From an uncultured Oceanobacillus sp. (GTDB lineage: Bacteria; Bacillota; Bacilli; Bacillales; Amphibacillaceae): DNA of 6,911 nucleotides. This document shows positions 1 to 4,579 of the stretch, in pieces. The notes beneath the pieces were generated by a model. The model was not told the DNA's origin and did not search any database. It saw only the letters and a list, made by a program, of their open reading frames with translations. The first letter of the stretch is position 1. Every line of letters starts with the position of its first letter. The stretch spans positions 1 to 6,911 of the forward strand of contig CALKWU010000114.1 of the NCBI GenBank assembly GCA_938004015.1, in the 5' to 3' direction. A program made the position numbers and the translations under genes.

Positions 1-93
1 TATTTTGTCTTTGATAAAAGAGATGAAGATTTACCTGTTATTGAAGATGGTCATCAAAATCAAATAGTAATTGACAAAATTTTAGATATATAA
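1..93 (+). CDS. 3' end of an unrecognised protein gene (partial)
   Basis: The first base of the window falls in an open frame of 30 codons that ends in TAA at 91-93. The peptide begins YFVFDKRDEDLPVIEDG and ends VIDKILDI, an acidic, soluble-looking C-terminus. I do not recognise the family and there is too little sequence to assign one. The stretch is AT-rich, more so than the genes to its right. No clear intrinsic terminator follows the stop on this strand. It could be a chance open frame, since 30 codons is short, but its codon choice is plausible for a low-GC Firmicute and no other frame looks better. Confidence 0.4.
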   Translation, partial: YFVFDKRDEDLPVIEDGHQNQIVIDKILDI

Positions 94-124
94 ATGATCC
101 ACTTTATTTCAAAGTTAAATAACT

Positions 125-154
125 TAAACAGTAAAGATAGGGAGGTGATATAAT
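125..154 (+). promoter_or_regulatory. Candidate extended -10 promoter overlapping a Shine-Dalgarno-like sequence
   Basis: TATAAT at 149-154 is preceded by TG one base away (146-147), an extended -10 pattern. A 4/6 match to the -35 box (TAAACA, 125-130) lies 18 bp upstream. The same bases form GGGAGGTGAT (140-149), which looks like a perfect ribosome site, but no ATG follows at a usable distance. No recognised gene lies downstream on this strand, so the role is unknown and chance is possible in such AT-rich sequence. Confidence 0.25.
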
Positions 155-192
155 AATCCATTTATTGTTTTTTTATTATTTTTCGTTTCTAG

Positions 193-216
193 TTCACATA
201 ATCTTTATTATGAGAA
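193..216. repeat. Imperfect inverted repeat, AT-rich
   Basis: TTCACATAAT (193-202) and ATTATGAGAA (207-216) are complementary at 9 of 10 positions around a 4-base loop CTTT. It lies just beyond the ferredoxin terminator. It may be a weak hairpin or a protein site, but there is no U-rich tail that would make it a terminator by itself. Confidence 0.3.
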
Positions 217-223
217 GTTATAT

Positions 224-262
224 CAAAAACATCAGTGCAACCGGATTTTCCAGTTGCACTGA
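224..262 (-). terminator. Intrinsic terminator of the ferredoxin gene
   Basis: The arms 232-241 and 253-262 pair perfectly over 10 bp (core CAGTGCAAC / GTTGCACTG). After one mismatch, 243-245 pairs with 249-251, leaving a 3-base loop. Read on the minus strand the stem is followed by a TTTTT run at 229-225. It sits about 58 nt past the ferredoxin stop codon. The + strand side has no T run, so it works in one direction only. Confidence 0.75.
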
Positions 263-319
263 ATAATCTGCTGTGTATTGAACAAAATCTATTCAAAGTT
301 TGATCCTGGATGATTGAAA

Positions 320-559
320 TCAGCGATTTTCAAAAAACTTACGGTTCAATTCGATATATTCGTATTCAGATTCTGGAACTTCATCTTCAATGAAAATTGC
401 CTCTACCGGACAAACTGCTTCACAAGCACCACAATCTATACAAACATCAGGATCGATATAAAACATATCTTCGCCTTCTTCAATACAATCGACAGGACAA
501 ACTTCCACACATTCAGCAGCTTTTTCCGTTTTACATGGTGAAGTGATCACAAAAGCCAA
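320..559 (-). CDS. Ferredoxin, 7Fe type ([3Fe-4S][4Fe-4S])
   Basis: This is a small soluble electron carrier of 79 residues. Cysteines are at 9, 17, 21, 25, 40, 43, 46 and 50. The arrangement matches Azotobacter ferredoxin I and the Bacillus schlegelii 7Fe ferredoxin, as I recall them. In that scheme C9, C17 and C50 bind a [3Fe-4S] cluster, C21, C40, C43 and C46 bind a [4Fe-4S] cluster, and C25 is a free cysteine. The extra cysteine three residues after C9 in ferredoxin I is Glu here. The start is TTG at 557-559, because AGGGAGG stands 7-8 nt upstream and the protein then begins at the family-typical (M)AFVITSPC. A longer frame up to 631 would begin inside the promoter and is rejected. The redox partner is not evident from the neighbours. 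It is a single-gene unit with its own promoter and terminator. Confidence 0.93.
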   Translation of the reverse strand: MAFVITSPCKTEKAAECVEVCPVDCIEEGEDMFYIDPDVCIDCGACEAVCPVEAIFIEDEVPESEYEYIELNRKFFENR

Positions 560-601
560 ATCGAATGCCTCCCTTACTGCAAAAATTCGGTCACCAGAAC
601 A

Positions 602-631
602 ATTATACCATGAACGTTTCATGAGTAACAA
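602..631 (-). promoter_or_regulatory. Promoter of the ferredoxin gene, with a palindrome in the spacer
   Basis: On the minus strand a consensus TATAAT (607-602) preceded by TGG forms an extended -10 box. TTGTTA (631-626, 4/6) lies 18 bp upstream. The spacer is almost filled by the perfect inverted repeat CATGAA-ACG-TTCATG (623-609), a possible operator. The TTG start codon is about 42 nt downstream of the -10 box. The promoter begins 16 bp past the stop of the upstream gene. Confidence 0.65.
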
Positions 632-646
632 AATGGAAACGGATTG

Positions 647-850
647 TCAAACTTCTTTAAAATATTCTTTTAAAAATCCGCCGACACGGTCACTGTTGTC
701 AATGATGAAATAAAATTCCTCGCTTTCATTGATCACATCATACACTTTTCCTGGGGTTAATTTGTTGTCTACTTTATATTTTTTCGCATTCGTATGGATG
801 CATTCGATTTGTTTGATGGCTGGTCGTTTTTCCCAATCTAAATGTATCAT
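647..850 (-). CDS. Small conserved protein, DUF6501-like
   Basis: This is a 67-residue soluble protein with no signal peptide or membrane segment. It has the pattern MIHLDWEKRP, IECIHTNAKKY, LTPGKVYDVINE, FYFIIDNSDRVGGF and KEYF, which I associate with a small protein family common in Bacillaceae (DUF6501, from memory). The alternating hydrophobic strands with Gly and Pro turns suggest a small beta-barrel, but that is inference. The function is unknown. The start is ATG at 848-850 with AAGGAG 9 nt upstream. It lies 44 nt after msrAB with no terminator between, so it may be read from the msrAB transcript as well as from a promoter overlapping the end of msrAB. Confidence 0.8.
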   Translation of the reverse strand: MIHLDWEKRPAIKQIECIHTNAKKYKVDNKLTPGKVYDVINESEEFYFIIDNSDRVGGFLKEYFKEV

Positions 851-875
851 CTGTTATTTCTCCTTTTTGGTTTAC

Positions 876-905
876 ATAATATTGTTACCGCAAATTAATC
901 TTCAA
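876..905 (-). promoter_or_regulatory. Candidate promoter for the DUF6501-like gene
   Basis: On the minus strand TTGAAG (905-900, 4/6) is followed after 18 bp by TATTAT (881-876, 5/6). The -35 box lies in the last codons of msrAB. The start codon is about 26 nt further on, which leaves a short leader carrying the AAGGAG ribosome site. Confidence 0.4.
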
Positions 906-1857
906 ATAAATGTAAATAGCGGCCATAACCTTCTTCTTCCAGTTTATCTTTTGGGATAAACCTCATGGCTGCCGAATTGATGCAATATCTCAAACCACCC
1001 TTTTCGACTGGTCCGTCTTCAAATACGTGGCCAAGGTGGGAATTCGCCGTTCTGCTTCTTACTTCCGTTCGGATCATCCCATGGGATGTGTCCAATTTTT
1101 CTTCGATTTCATATTCGTCAATCGGTTTGGTGAAGCTTGGCCATCCACAGCCCGCATCATACTGATCTTTGGAGCAAAATAACGGTTTACCTGAGATGAT
1201 ATCGACATAAATTCCATCTTCAAAGTTATCCCAATACTCATTTTTAAAAGGCATTTCTGTTCCGTTTTCTTGAGTGACATGGTATTGCAATGGTGTCAGT
1301 TTTTTCTTCAATTCCTCTTTATCATACGGTTGTTTCCAATGTTTGTTGATGAAATCTTCTCTTCCCGAACCTTTTTTGTATAGCCGGTAATGGAAAGATT
1401 GTTTCTTATAATAATCTTGATGTTCTTCTTCCGCCGGATAAAAAGTTTTAGCCGGAAGTATTTTCGTTACGATCGGTTTTGAAAACTTTCCGCTTTCTTC
1501 CAATTTTTTCTTCGATTCTTCAGCGATTTTCTTTTGTTCTTCGTTATGATAAAAAATCGCTGTTTGATACGACTCACCACGATCATTAAATTGACCACCG
1601 GGGTCAGTTGGATCGATTTGTTGCCAAAAAGTTTCTACGAGTTCTTCATAAGGCATCAGCTTCGGATCGAATGTTATTTGTACGGCTTCCACATGTCCGG
1701 TTGTATTGGAGCAAACTTGTTCATATGTCGGATTTTCCACATGACCACCGGTATAGCCGGAAATGACCCGTTCTACGCCCGGACGGCTGTCAAAAGGTTC
1801 TACCATACACCAAAAACAACCACCGGCAAATGTCGCGAGTTCAAAAGTGCGAGACAT
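895..1857 (-). CDS. msrAB: Fused peptide methionine sulfoxide reductase MsrA-MsrB
   Basis: This 320-residue two-domain enzyme reduces both epimers of methionine sulfoxide in proteins, normally recharged by thioredoxin. The MsrA domain (about 5-150, S-epimer) carries the GCFWC motif with catalytic C14. The MsrB domain (about 190-305, R-epimer) carries GCGWPSF (C237, probable resolving Cys), RTANSHLGHVF and catalytic C292 in RYCINSA. The two CxxC zinc motifs of many MsrB proteins are absent, so this is the zinc-free type. The start is ATG at 1855-1857 with GGAGGGAT about 9 nt upstream, directly before the MsrA domain. An ATG at 1909-1911 lacks a ribosome site. No signal peptide is seen, so it acts in the cytoplasm. 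It lies 79 nt after the yqfQ-like gene and may share its transcript. Confidence 0.95.
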   Translation of the reverse strand: MSRTFELATFAGGCFWCMVEPFDSRPGVERVISGYTGGHVENPTYEQVCSNTTGHVEAVQITFDPKLMPYEELVETFWQQIDPTDPGGQFNDRGESYQTAIFYHNEEQKKIAEESKKKLEESGKFSKPIVTKILPAKTFYPAEEEHQDYYKKQSFHYRLYKKGSGREDFINKHWKQPYDKEELKKKLTPLQYHVTQENGTEMPFKNEYWDNFEDGIYVDIISGKPLFCSKDQYDAGCGWPSFTKPIDEYEIEEKLDTSHGMIRTEVRSRTANSHLGHVFEDGPVEKGGLRYCINSAAMRFIPKDKLEEEGYGRYLHLFED

Positions 1858-1910
1858 GAAACTATCCCTCCAGTCCTCCATTGATACTTTATATTTTTCC
1901 TGTTTTCGCA

Positions 1911-1932
1911 TAAAAATGCAAGTTTACTGCAT
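1911..1932 (-). terminator. Weak terminator-like hairpin after the yqfQ-like gene
   Basis: On the minus strand ATGCA (1932-1928) and TGCAT (1920-1916) form a 5-bp stem, extended by one G-T pair and followed by TTTT (1915-1912). It begins just past the stop codon of the yqfQ-like gene. The stem is short and AT-rich, so it is at best a partial terminator. Confidence 0.25.
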
Positions 1933-1936
1933 GGAT

Positions 1937-2398
1937 TTATATATATAATTTTGGAGTGGATAAGCCGGTTCTGTTCTTGGTTTCTTTTTGCTCGCTTTCT
2001 TTAACATCTTCCTTTTCCTCTTCTGTTGGTTGCTGTGTCTTTTCTTTTTGATTCGATTCATCAGAAACATCGACTTCTTTAAGGGCCTTGACCATCCGAT
2101 ACATCGCCGGTAAATTTTTTATCATCGGCCCGTATTCTTGTATCAAAGGTGTTGTCGTTTCCACTACTTTCAACACTTTTTGGATATTTTCAAGCACACC
2201 TGAAAATCCGCTGATTCCCCTGCTTATCTGCGGATTGTTCATGATATTCCCCGGCAAGAATTGCTGCATATTGAATGGAAGTGTATGTTGTCGGATTGGT
2301 GGTTCAGCCTGACCGAGCATAAATCCATCCATTCTGCTTGCCGGATGATAATGGAAATGATGTTGATGATCTATTCTTCTTTGAATCGGTTCCAGCAT
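1937..2398 (-). CDS. yqfQ: YqfQ/VrrA-family protein
   Basis: This is a 153-residue protein of unknown function. The N-terminus is rich in His and Pro, with HQHHFHYH at 11-18. Residues 61-108 carry the segment I recognise from the YqfQ/VrrA family: GFSGVLENIQKVLK, then PLIQEYGPMIKNLPAMYRMVKALKE. The tail (109-145) is highly charged and Glu/Lys-rich, probably disordered. No signal peptide is visible. VrrA of Bacillus anthracis is known for its variable repeat; no such repeat is evident here. The start is ATG at 2396-2398 with GGGGAGG 4 nt upstream, a rather short spacing. YppG proteins have a similar low-complexity N-terminus, but their C-terminal motif differs. I am confident of the family, not of the role. 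Confidence 0.75.
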   Translation of the reverse strand: MLEPIQRRIDHQHHFHYHPASRMDGFMLGQAEPPIRQHTLPFNMQQFLPGNIMNNPQISRGISGFSGVLENIQKVLKVVETTTPLIQEYGPMIKNLPAMYRMVKALKEVDVSDESNQKEKTQQPTEEEKEDVKESEQKETKNRTGLSTPKLYI

Positions 2399-2564
2399 AA
2401 TTCCTCCCCTGCCTTTTGCTAATGAAATACATTTATTCTCTTATCAATGTACGTTTCAGTTGGTGAATAGGTGTAGGCCATTCAATATTTCCCGGGCAAC
2501 CGCAAAAGTCTACAAGATATACGCTTTTCTTCTATTTTTATGGAGAAATTTGTCAAAACATATT
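2399..2564. other. Intergenic region between divergent yqfQ-like and YolD-like genes
   Basis: This stretch holds the upstream region of the yqfQ-like gene on the minus strand. I see only a weak promoter candidate there: TTGATA (2446-2441), then after 17 bp CATTAG, a poor -10 box. A sporulation sigma factor could be used instead, but I cannot show it. No open frame of note and no stable hairpin were found. Confidence 0.4.
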
Positions 2565-2578
2565 CAAACAAACGTTTG
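2565..2578. promoter_or_regulatory. Second, degenerate LexA-like box
   Basis: CAAAC-AAAC-GTTTG has the geometry of the Bacillus LexA (DinR) operator CGAAC-N4-GTTCG. It differs at one base in each half-site. It lies 17 bp upstream of the -35 box of the YolD-like gene, and its centre is 38 bp from the centre of the better box. It resembles one of the boxes I recall from the B. subtilis lexA promoter. Confidence 0.4.
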
Positions 2579-2594
2579 ATTAAATGTTTCGGCC

Positions 2595-2624
2595 TTGAAA
2601 AAGGAACGGATGTTCGTTTATAAT
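2595..2624 (+). promoter_or_regulatory. SigA-type promoter of the YolD-like gene with LexA-like operator in the spacer
   Basis: TTGAAA (2595-2600, 5/6) and TATAAT (2619-2624, 6/6) are 18 bp apart. Between them, at 2603-2616, lies GGAACGGATGTTCG. Read on the other strand as CGAACATCCGTTCC, it fits the Bacillus LexA consensus CGAACRNRYGTTYC at all but one specified position. LexA bound there would block RNA polymerase, so induction by DNA damage is predicted. An ATG at 2623-2625 is inside the -10 box and cannot be the start codon. Confidence 0.75.
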
Positions 2625-2646
2625 GACGTTAAGAGGTGATGAGAAA

Positions 2647-2979
2647 ATGGTGAACGATCGTGGTGCGATAAAATGGACGTCCATGATGTTACCGGAACAT
2701 GTGGAGTTATTGAAGAAATTATGGAATGAAGATCAAAAAGTCGAAAAACCGATTCTTGACACGCAGCATATTGAATGGTTGGAACAAGCGGTGACCGATG
2801 CCAAGCGAAAAAAGCTTCTTGTGGAATTGACGGTGTACAGCAACAACCGGTTGGAAAAACGAACAGGAAAAATCAGGAAACTCGATGCCGAGATAAAACA
2901 GATCCATCTGCAAGAACAAGATGGAAATGTCCTCCATCTTCCCTTCCGGCTCGTGACAGATGTCATGATAAAAAAATAG
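2647..2979 (+). CDS. YolD-like family protein, probably SOS-regulated
   Basis: This 110-residue protein opens with RGAIKWTSMMLPEHVELL (5-22), the signature of the YolD-like family. In B. subtilis such proteins (YolD, YqjX) are encoded next to Y-family polymerase genes such as uvrX and yqjW. The rest is mixed: a basic helix-forming stretch (about 41-56), a beta segment at 57-63 (LLVELTV) and a charged stretch to the end (VTDVMIKK). No catalytic motif is evident and the biochemical role is unknown. The start is ATG at 2647 with AGAGGTGA 7 nt upstream. A frame extension to 2623 would start inside the promoter. No polymerase gene is next to it, so this is an orphan copy. The LexA-like operator supports a place in the DNA damage response. 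Confidence 0.9.
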   Translation: MVNDRGAIKWTSMMLPEHVELLKKLWNEDQKVEKPILDTQHIEWLEQAVTDAKRKKLLVELTVYSNNRLEKRTGKIRKLDAEIKQIHLQEQDGNVLHLPFRLVTDVMIKK

Positions 2980-3001
2980 GCTAGAAACAATCCAGCCTAT
3001 T
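2970..3001 (-). terminator. Terminator at the end of the tat-yozE unit, shared by convergent genes
   Basis: AATAGGCT (2975-2982) and AGCCTATT (2994-3001) form a perfect 8-bp stem with an 11-base loop. On the minus strand the stem runs into seven T (2976-2970), making a good intrinsic terminator for yozE transcripts. The + strand side lacks a T run, so termination of the YolD-like transcript here would be weaker. Both TAG stop codons (2977-2979 on +, 2999-2997 on -) lie within the stem. Confidence 0.75.
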
Positions 3002-3212
3002 CTACGTGATGACGATACAAATCCCAAATTTCATCAAACGTACGCAATGCACCCGGAAATGGGCTATTCCATTCCAAATAATCGCTGATCTCATTATAAT
3101 CATTGGAGTGTTTGGGAAAATCATGGGCTTCGAAAACCCAATCCGCCAATTTCGATTGGTCATCGGGAACTGTTTTTCCCCGAAACGTCATTAAAAATTG
3201 ATAAAATGTCAT
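2997..3212 (-). CDS. yozE: YozE family protein (UPF0346)
   Basis: This 71-residue protein matches the small YozE family of Bacilli. Typical features are an N-terminal FYQFLMTFRG (3-12), HDFPKHSNDYNEISDYLE (30-47) and TFDEIWDLY (58-66). The family has an all-helical SAM-like fold according to its usual description; the function is unknown. The start is ATG at 3210-3212 with GAGGTG 8 nt upstream. An in-frame TTG just before it is less well spaced. It lies 20 nt after tatC on the same strand and is the last gene before the terminator, so it is probably co-transcribed with tatC. I see no sign that it takes part in protein export. Confidence 0.93.
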   Translation of the reverse strand: MTFYQFLMTFRGKTVPDDQSKLADWVFEAHDFPKHSNDYNEISDYLEWNSPFPGALRTFDEIWDLYRHHVE

Positions 3213-3232
3213 CAAATCAACACCTCATCCAT

Positions 3233-3994
3233 TCATGTGGAAGGATTTTCTTCCATAAATTCCCGATGTTTTTTCATTTTCCGGCGATAGACGATTTTCG
3301 CCATTTGTACGCTCACTTCATAAACAAGGATAAGTGGCACTGCCACTACAAGCTGAAGGATGAAATCAGGCGGCGTGATCAACACCCCGATGACAATAAG
3401 AATGAAATACGCATACTTTCTGTTTTTGATCATAAAGTCCGGTGTAAGCACTCCGAGACTTGTTAAAAACATGACGATGATCGGCATTTCGAAAAGCAAT
3501 GCGATTGGTATCGTCACACGGAACAAAAATTTGAAGTAACGATCGACCGTGAACATGATGTTGAACATGCCATCATTTAAAGATAAAAGAAACGGCATGA
3601 TCAATTCGACAAACAGGAAATAGCCGAATACCAACCCACCGATGAATAAAAGGAAAATCGCAGGAATGTATCCAAGGGTCGCTTTCCTTTCATGAGGGTG
3701 TAAACCGGGTTTGATGAATGCCCATATTTGATAAGTAAGGATTGGAATCGTACCGACGAGCGCAACGAGTCCAGCCATTGAAAAATAGATCCAAATGATT
3801 TCCATTGGACTGATTGCGGTCAATTCCAAATCAATATCACTTACGAAAAACCAATAGATATCTTTTATATAAACGAAACCAATGACAAAGAAAACAATGA
3901 AACATATCGCTGTGACAATCAATCGATTGCGGAGTTCAGAGAGATGAGCAATGTAATTCATCTCTTTTTCTTTTTTCCGCTTTTTTTTCGCCAT
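3233..3994 (-). CDS. tatC: Twin-arginine translocase subunit TatC
   Basis: TatC is the membrane receptor that recognises twin-arginine signal peptides and recruits TatA to export folded proteins. The 253-residue protein has a very basic N-terminus (KKKRKK) and six hydrophobic segments, at about 26-43, 66-88, 108-130, 156-179, 194-206 and 211-229. Family motifs are HLSELRNRL (17-25, E20), FIKPGLHPHERK (93-104, E102) and FEMP with E169. These glutamates match E15, E103 and E170 of E. coli TatC, the first two in the signal-peptide site. ITPPD is at 206-210. The start is ATG at 3992-3994 with CGGAGGAGTG upstream; a TTG at 4013-4015 is upstream of that ribosome site. It lies downstream of two tatA genes, separated by a terminator-like hairpin. 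Confidence 0.96.
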   Translation of the reverse strand: MAKKKRKKEKEMNYIAHLSELRNRLIVTAICFIVFFVIGFVYIKDIYWFFVSDIDLELTAISPMEIIWIYFSMAGLVALVGTIPILTYQIWAFIKPGLHPHERKATLGYIPAIFLLFIGGLVFGYFLFVELIMPFLLSLNDGMFNIMFTVDRYFKFLFRVTIPIALLFEMPIIVMFLTSLGVLTPDFMIKNRKYAYFILIVIGVLITPPDFILQLVVAVPLILVYEVSVQMAKIVYRRKMKKHREFMEENPST

Positions 3995-4010
3995 ACGTGA
4001 CACTCCTCCG

Positions 4011-4058
4011 GACAAAAAACAGAAAAGAAGATGTAAGATCGAATCAACTTACATCTTC
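4011..4058 (-). terminator. Terminator/attenuator between the tatA pair and tatC
   Basis: On the minus strand GAAGATGTAAG (4058-4048) and CTTACATCTTC (4037-4027) pair perfectly over 11 bp with a 10-base loop. They are followed by TTTTCTGTTTTTT (4026-4014). This is an intrinsic terminator pattern inside the tat cluster, about 17 nt before the tatC ribosome site. Partial readthrough would give more tatA than tatC message, in keeping with the TatA excess known in Tat systems. The hairpin could instead protect the 3' end of a processed tatA message. Confidence 0.7.
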
Positions 4059-4106
4059 GTATTTCCCGTATTCTTCTTTGATGGGATGGTCTTCCATCCG
4101 ATTTTT

Positions 4107-4277
4107 CTAATTACTTCTTTCATCGTCGTTTTTCGTCAATCCTTTTGTTGCATTTTTAAACTCTTTAAGCGATTGGCCGAAAGCTTTACCAATTTCCGGG
4201 AGTTTATTAGGACCGAAGACAATCAAAGCGACGATCAAAATAAGAATAAGACCTGGAATCCCGATATTGCTCAACAT
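4107..4277 (-). CDS. tatA: Second, short TatA protein
   Basis: This 56-residue Tat pore subunit begins MLSNIGIPGLILILIVALIV, with a single membrane helix at about 5-21. Next come FGPNKLPEIGKAFGQSLKEF (21-40), the hinge and amphipathic helix of TatA, and a short polar tail. It is close to B. subtilis TatAd as I recall it. Over the first 41 residues it is identical to the preceding tatA product at 34 positions. The DNA differs at many third bases, so the duplication is not recent. The start is ATG at 4275-4277, with GGGGTGA 6 nt upstream and the previous stop codon 15 nt away, suggesting coupled translation. The tail is shorter than in most TatA proteins. Whether it acts as TatA or in a TatB-like role cannot be told from sequence. 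Confidence 0.93.
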   Translation of the reverse strand: MLSNIGIPGLILILIVALIVFGPNKLPEIGKAFGQSLKEFKNATKGLTKNDDERSN

Positions 4278-4292
4278 CGCGCTTCACCCCGT

Positions 4293-4496
4293 TCACTTGG
4301 TATCGTCATTGACGATGGACTTGACTTCTTTCACTTCATCTTTGATATCACCGGTCAAATCGTTGGCGGATTTTTTGAATTCACGTAACGTTTGACCTGC
4401 AGCTTTTCCGATTTCCGGAAGTTTATTTGGGCCGAAAATTATCAGAGCAACGACTAAAATGAGGATCAGTCCTGGAAACCCTATATTCGCAAGCAT
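4293..4496 (-). CDS. tatA: Twin-arginine translocase subunit TatA
   Basis: This 67-residue single-span Tat subunit forms the size-adjustable export pore with TatC. It has an N-terminal membrane helix (MLANIGFPGLILILVVALII, 1-20), the FGPNKLPEIGKA hinge (21-32), an amphipathic helix (33-45) and an acidic/basic tail (46-67). The start is ATG at 4494-4496, because GGAG lies 9 nt upstream of it. An in-frame ATG at 4503-4505 directly abuts the GGAG and would leave no spacing. It is the first gene of the tatA-tatA-tatC-yozE run, with a promoter just upstream. The sequence resembles the TatAd type. Gram-positive TatA commonly does the work of both TatA and TatB, and no separate tatB is seen here. 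Confidence 0.95.
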   Translation of the reverse strand: MLANIGFPGLILILVVALIIFGPNKLPEIGKAAGQTLREFKKSANDLTGDIKDEVKEVKSIVNDDTK

Positions 4497-4547
4497 GTTT
4501 ATCATCTCCGTATATAAGTGTAAAAAATAATCTTGATGCTCGATTCT

Positions 4548-4576
4548 AGTATATAGTATTGCGATAAAGTGTACAA
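4548..4576 (-). promoter_or_regulatory. Candidate promoter of the tat genes
   Basis: On the minus strand TTGTAC (4576-4571, 3/6) is followed after 17 bp by TATACT (4553-4548, 5/6). The -35 box starts 4 nt past the dfrA stop codon. No terminator is seen between dfrA and tatA, so the tat genes may be read both from here and from the thyA-dfrA transcript. Confidence 0.45.
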
Positions 4577-4579
4577 GTG

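Noticed and set aside
1534..1884. 116-codon open frame on the + strand
   Set aside because: It is antisense to the MsrA domain of msrAB, with no ribosome site and no recognisable motif.
1858..1911. Longer N-terminus of MsrAB starting at 1911
   Set aside because: There is no ribosome site before that ATG, whereas GGAGGGAT stands 9 nt before the ATG at 1857, which directly precedes the MsrA domain.
2623..2646. Upstream ATG extension of the YolD-like gene
   Set aside because: The ATG at 2623 is part of the TATAAT -10 box and would lie before the transcript start; the ATG at 2647 has a proper ribosome site.
3995..4015. TTG start for TatC at 4015
   Set aside because: The TTG lies upstream of the ribosome site GGAGGAGTG that serves the ATG at 3994.
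4086..4388. 100-codon open frame on the + strand
   Set aside because: It is antisense to both tatA genes, which are clearly real by motif and ribosome sites.
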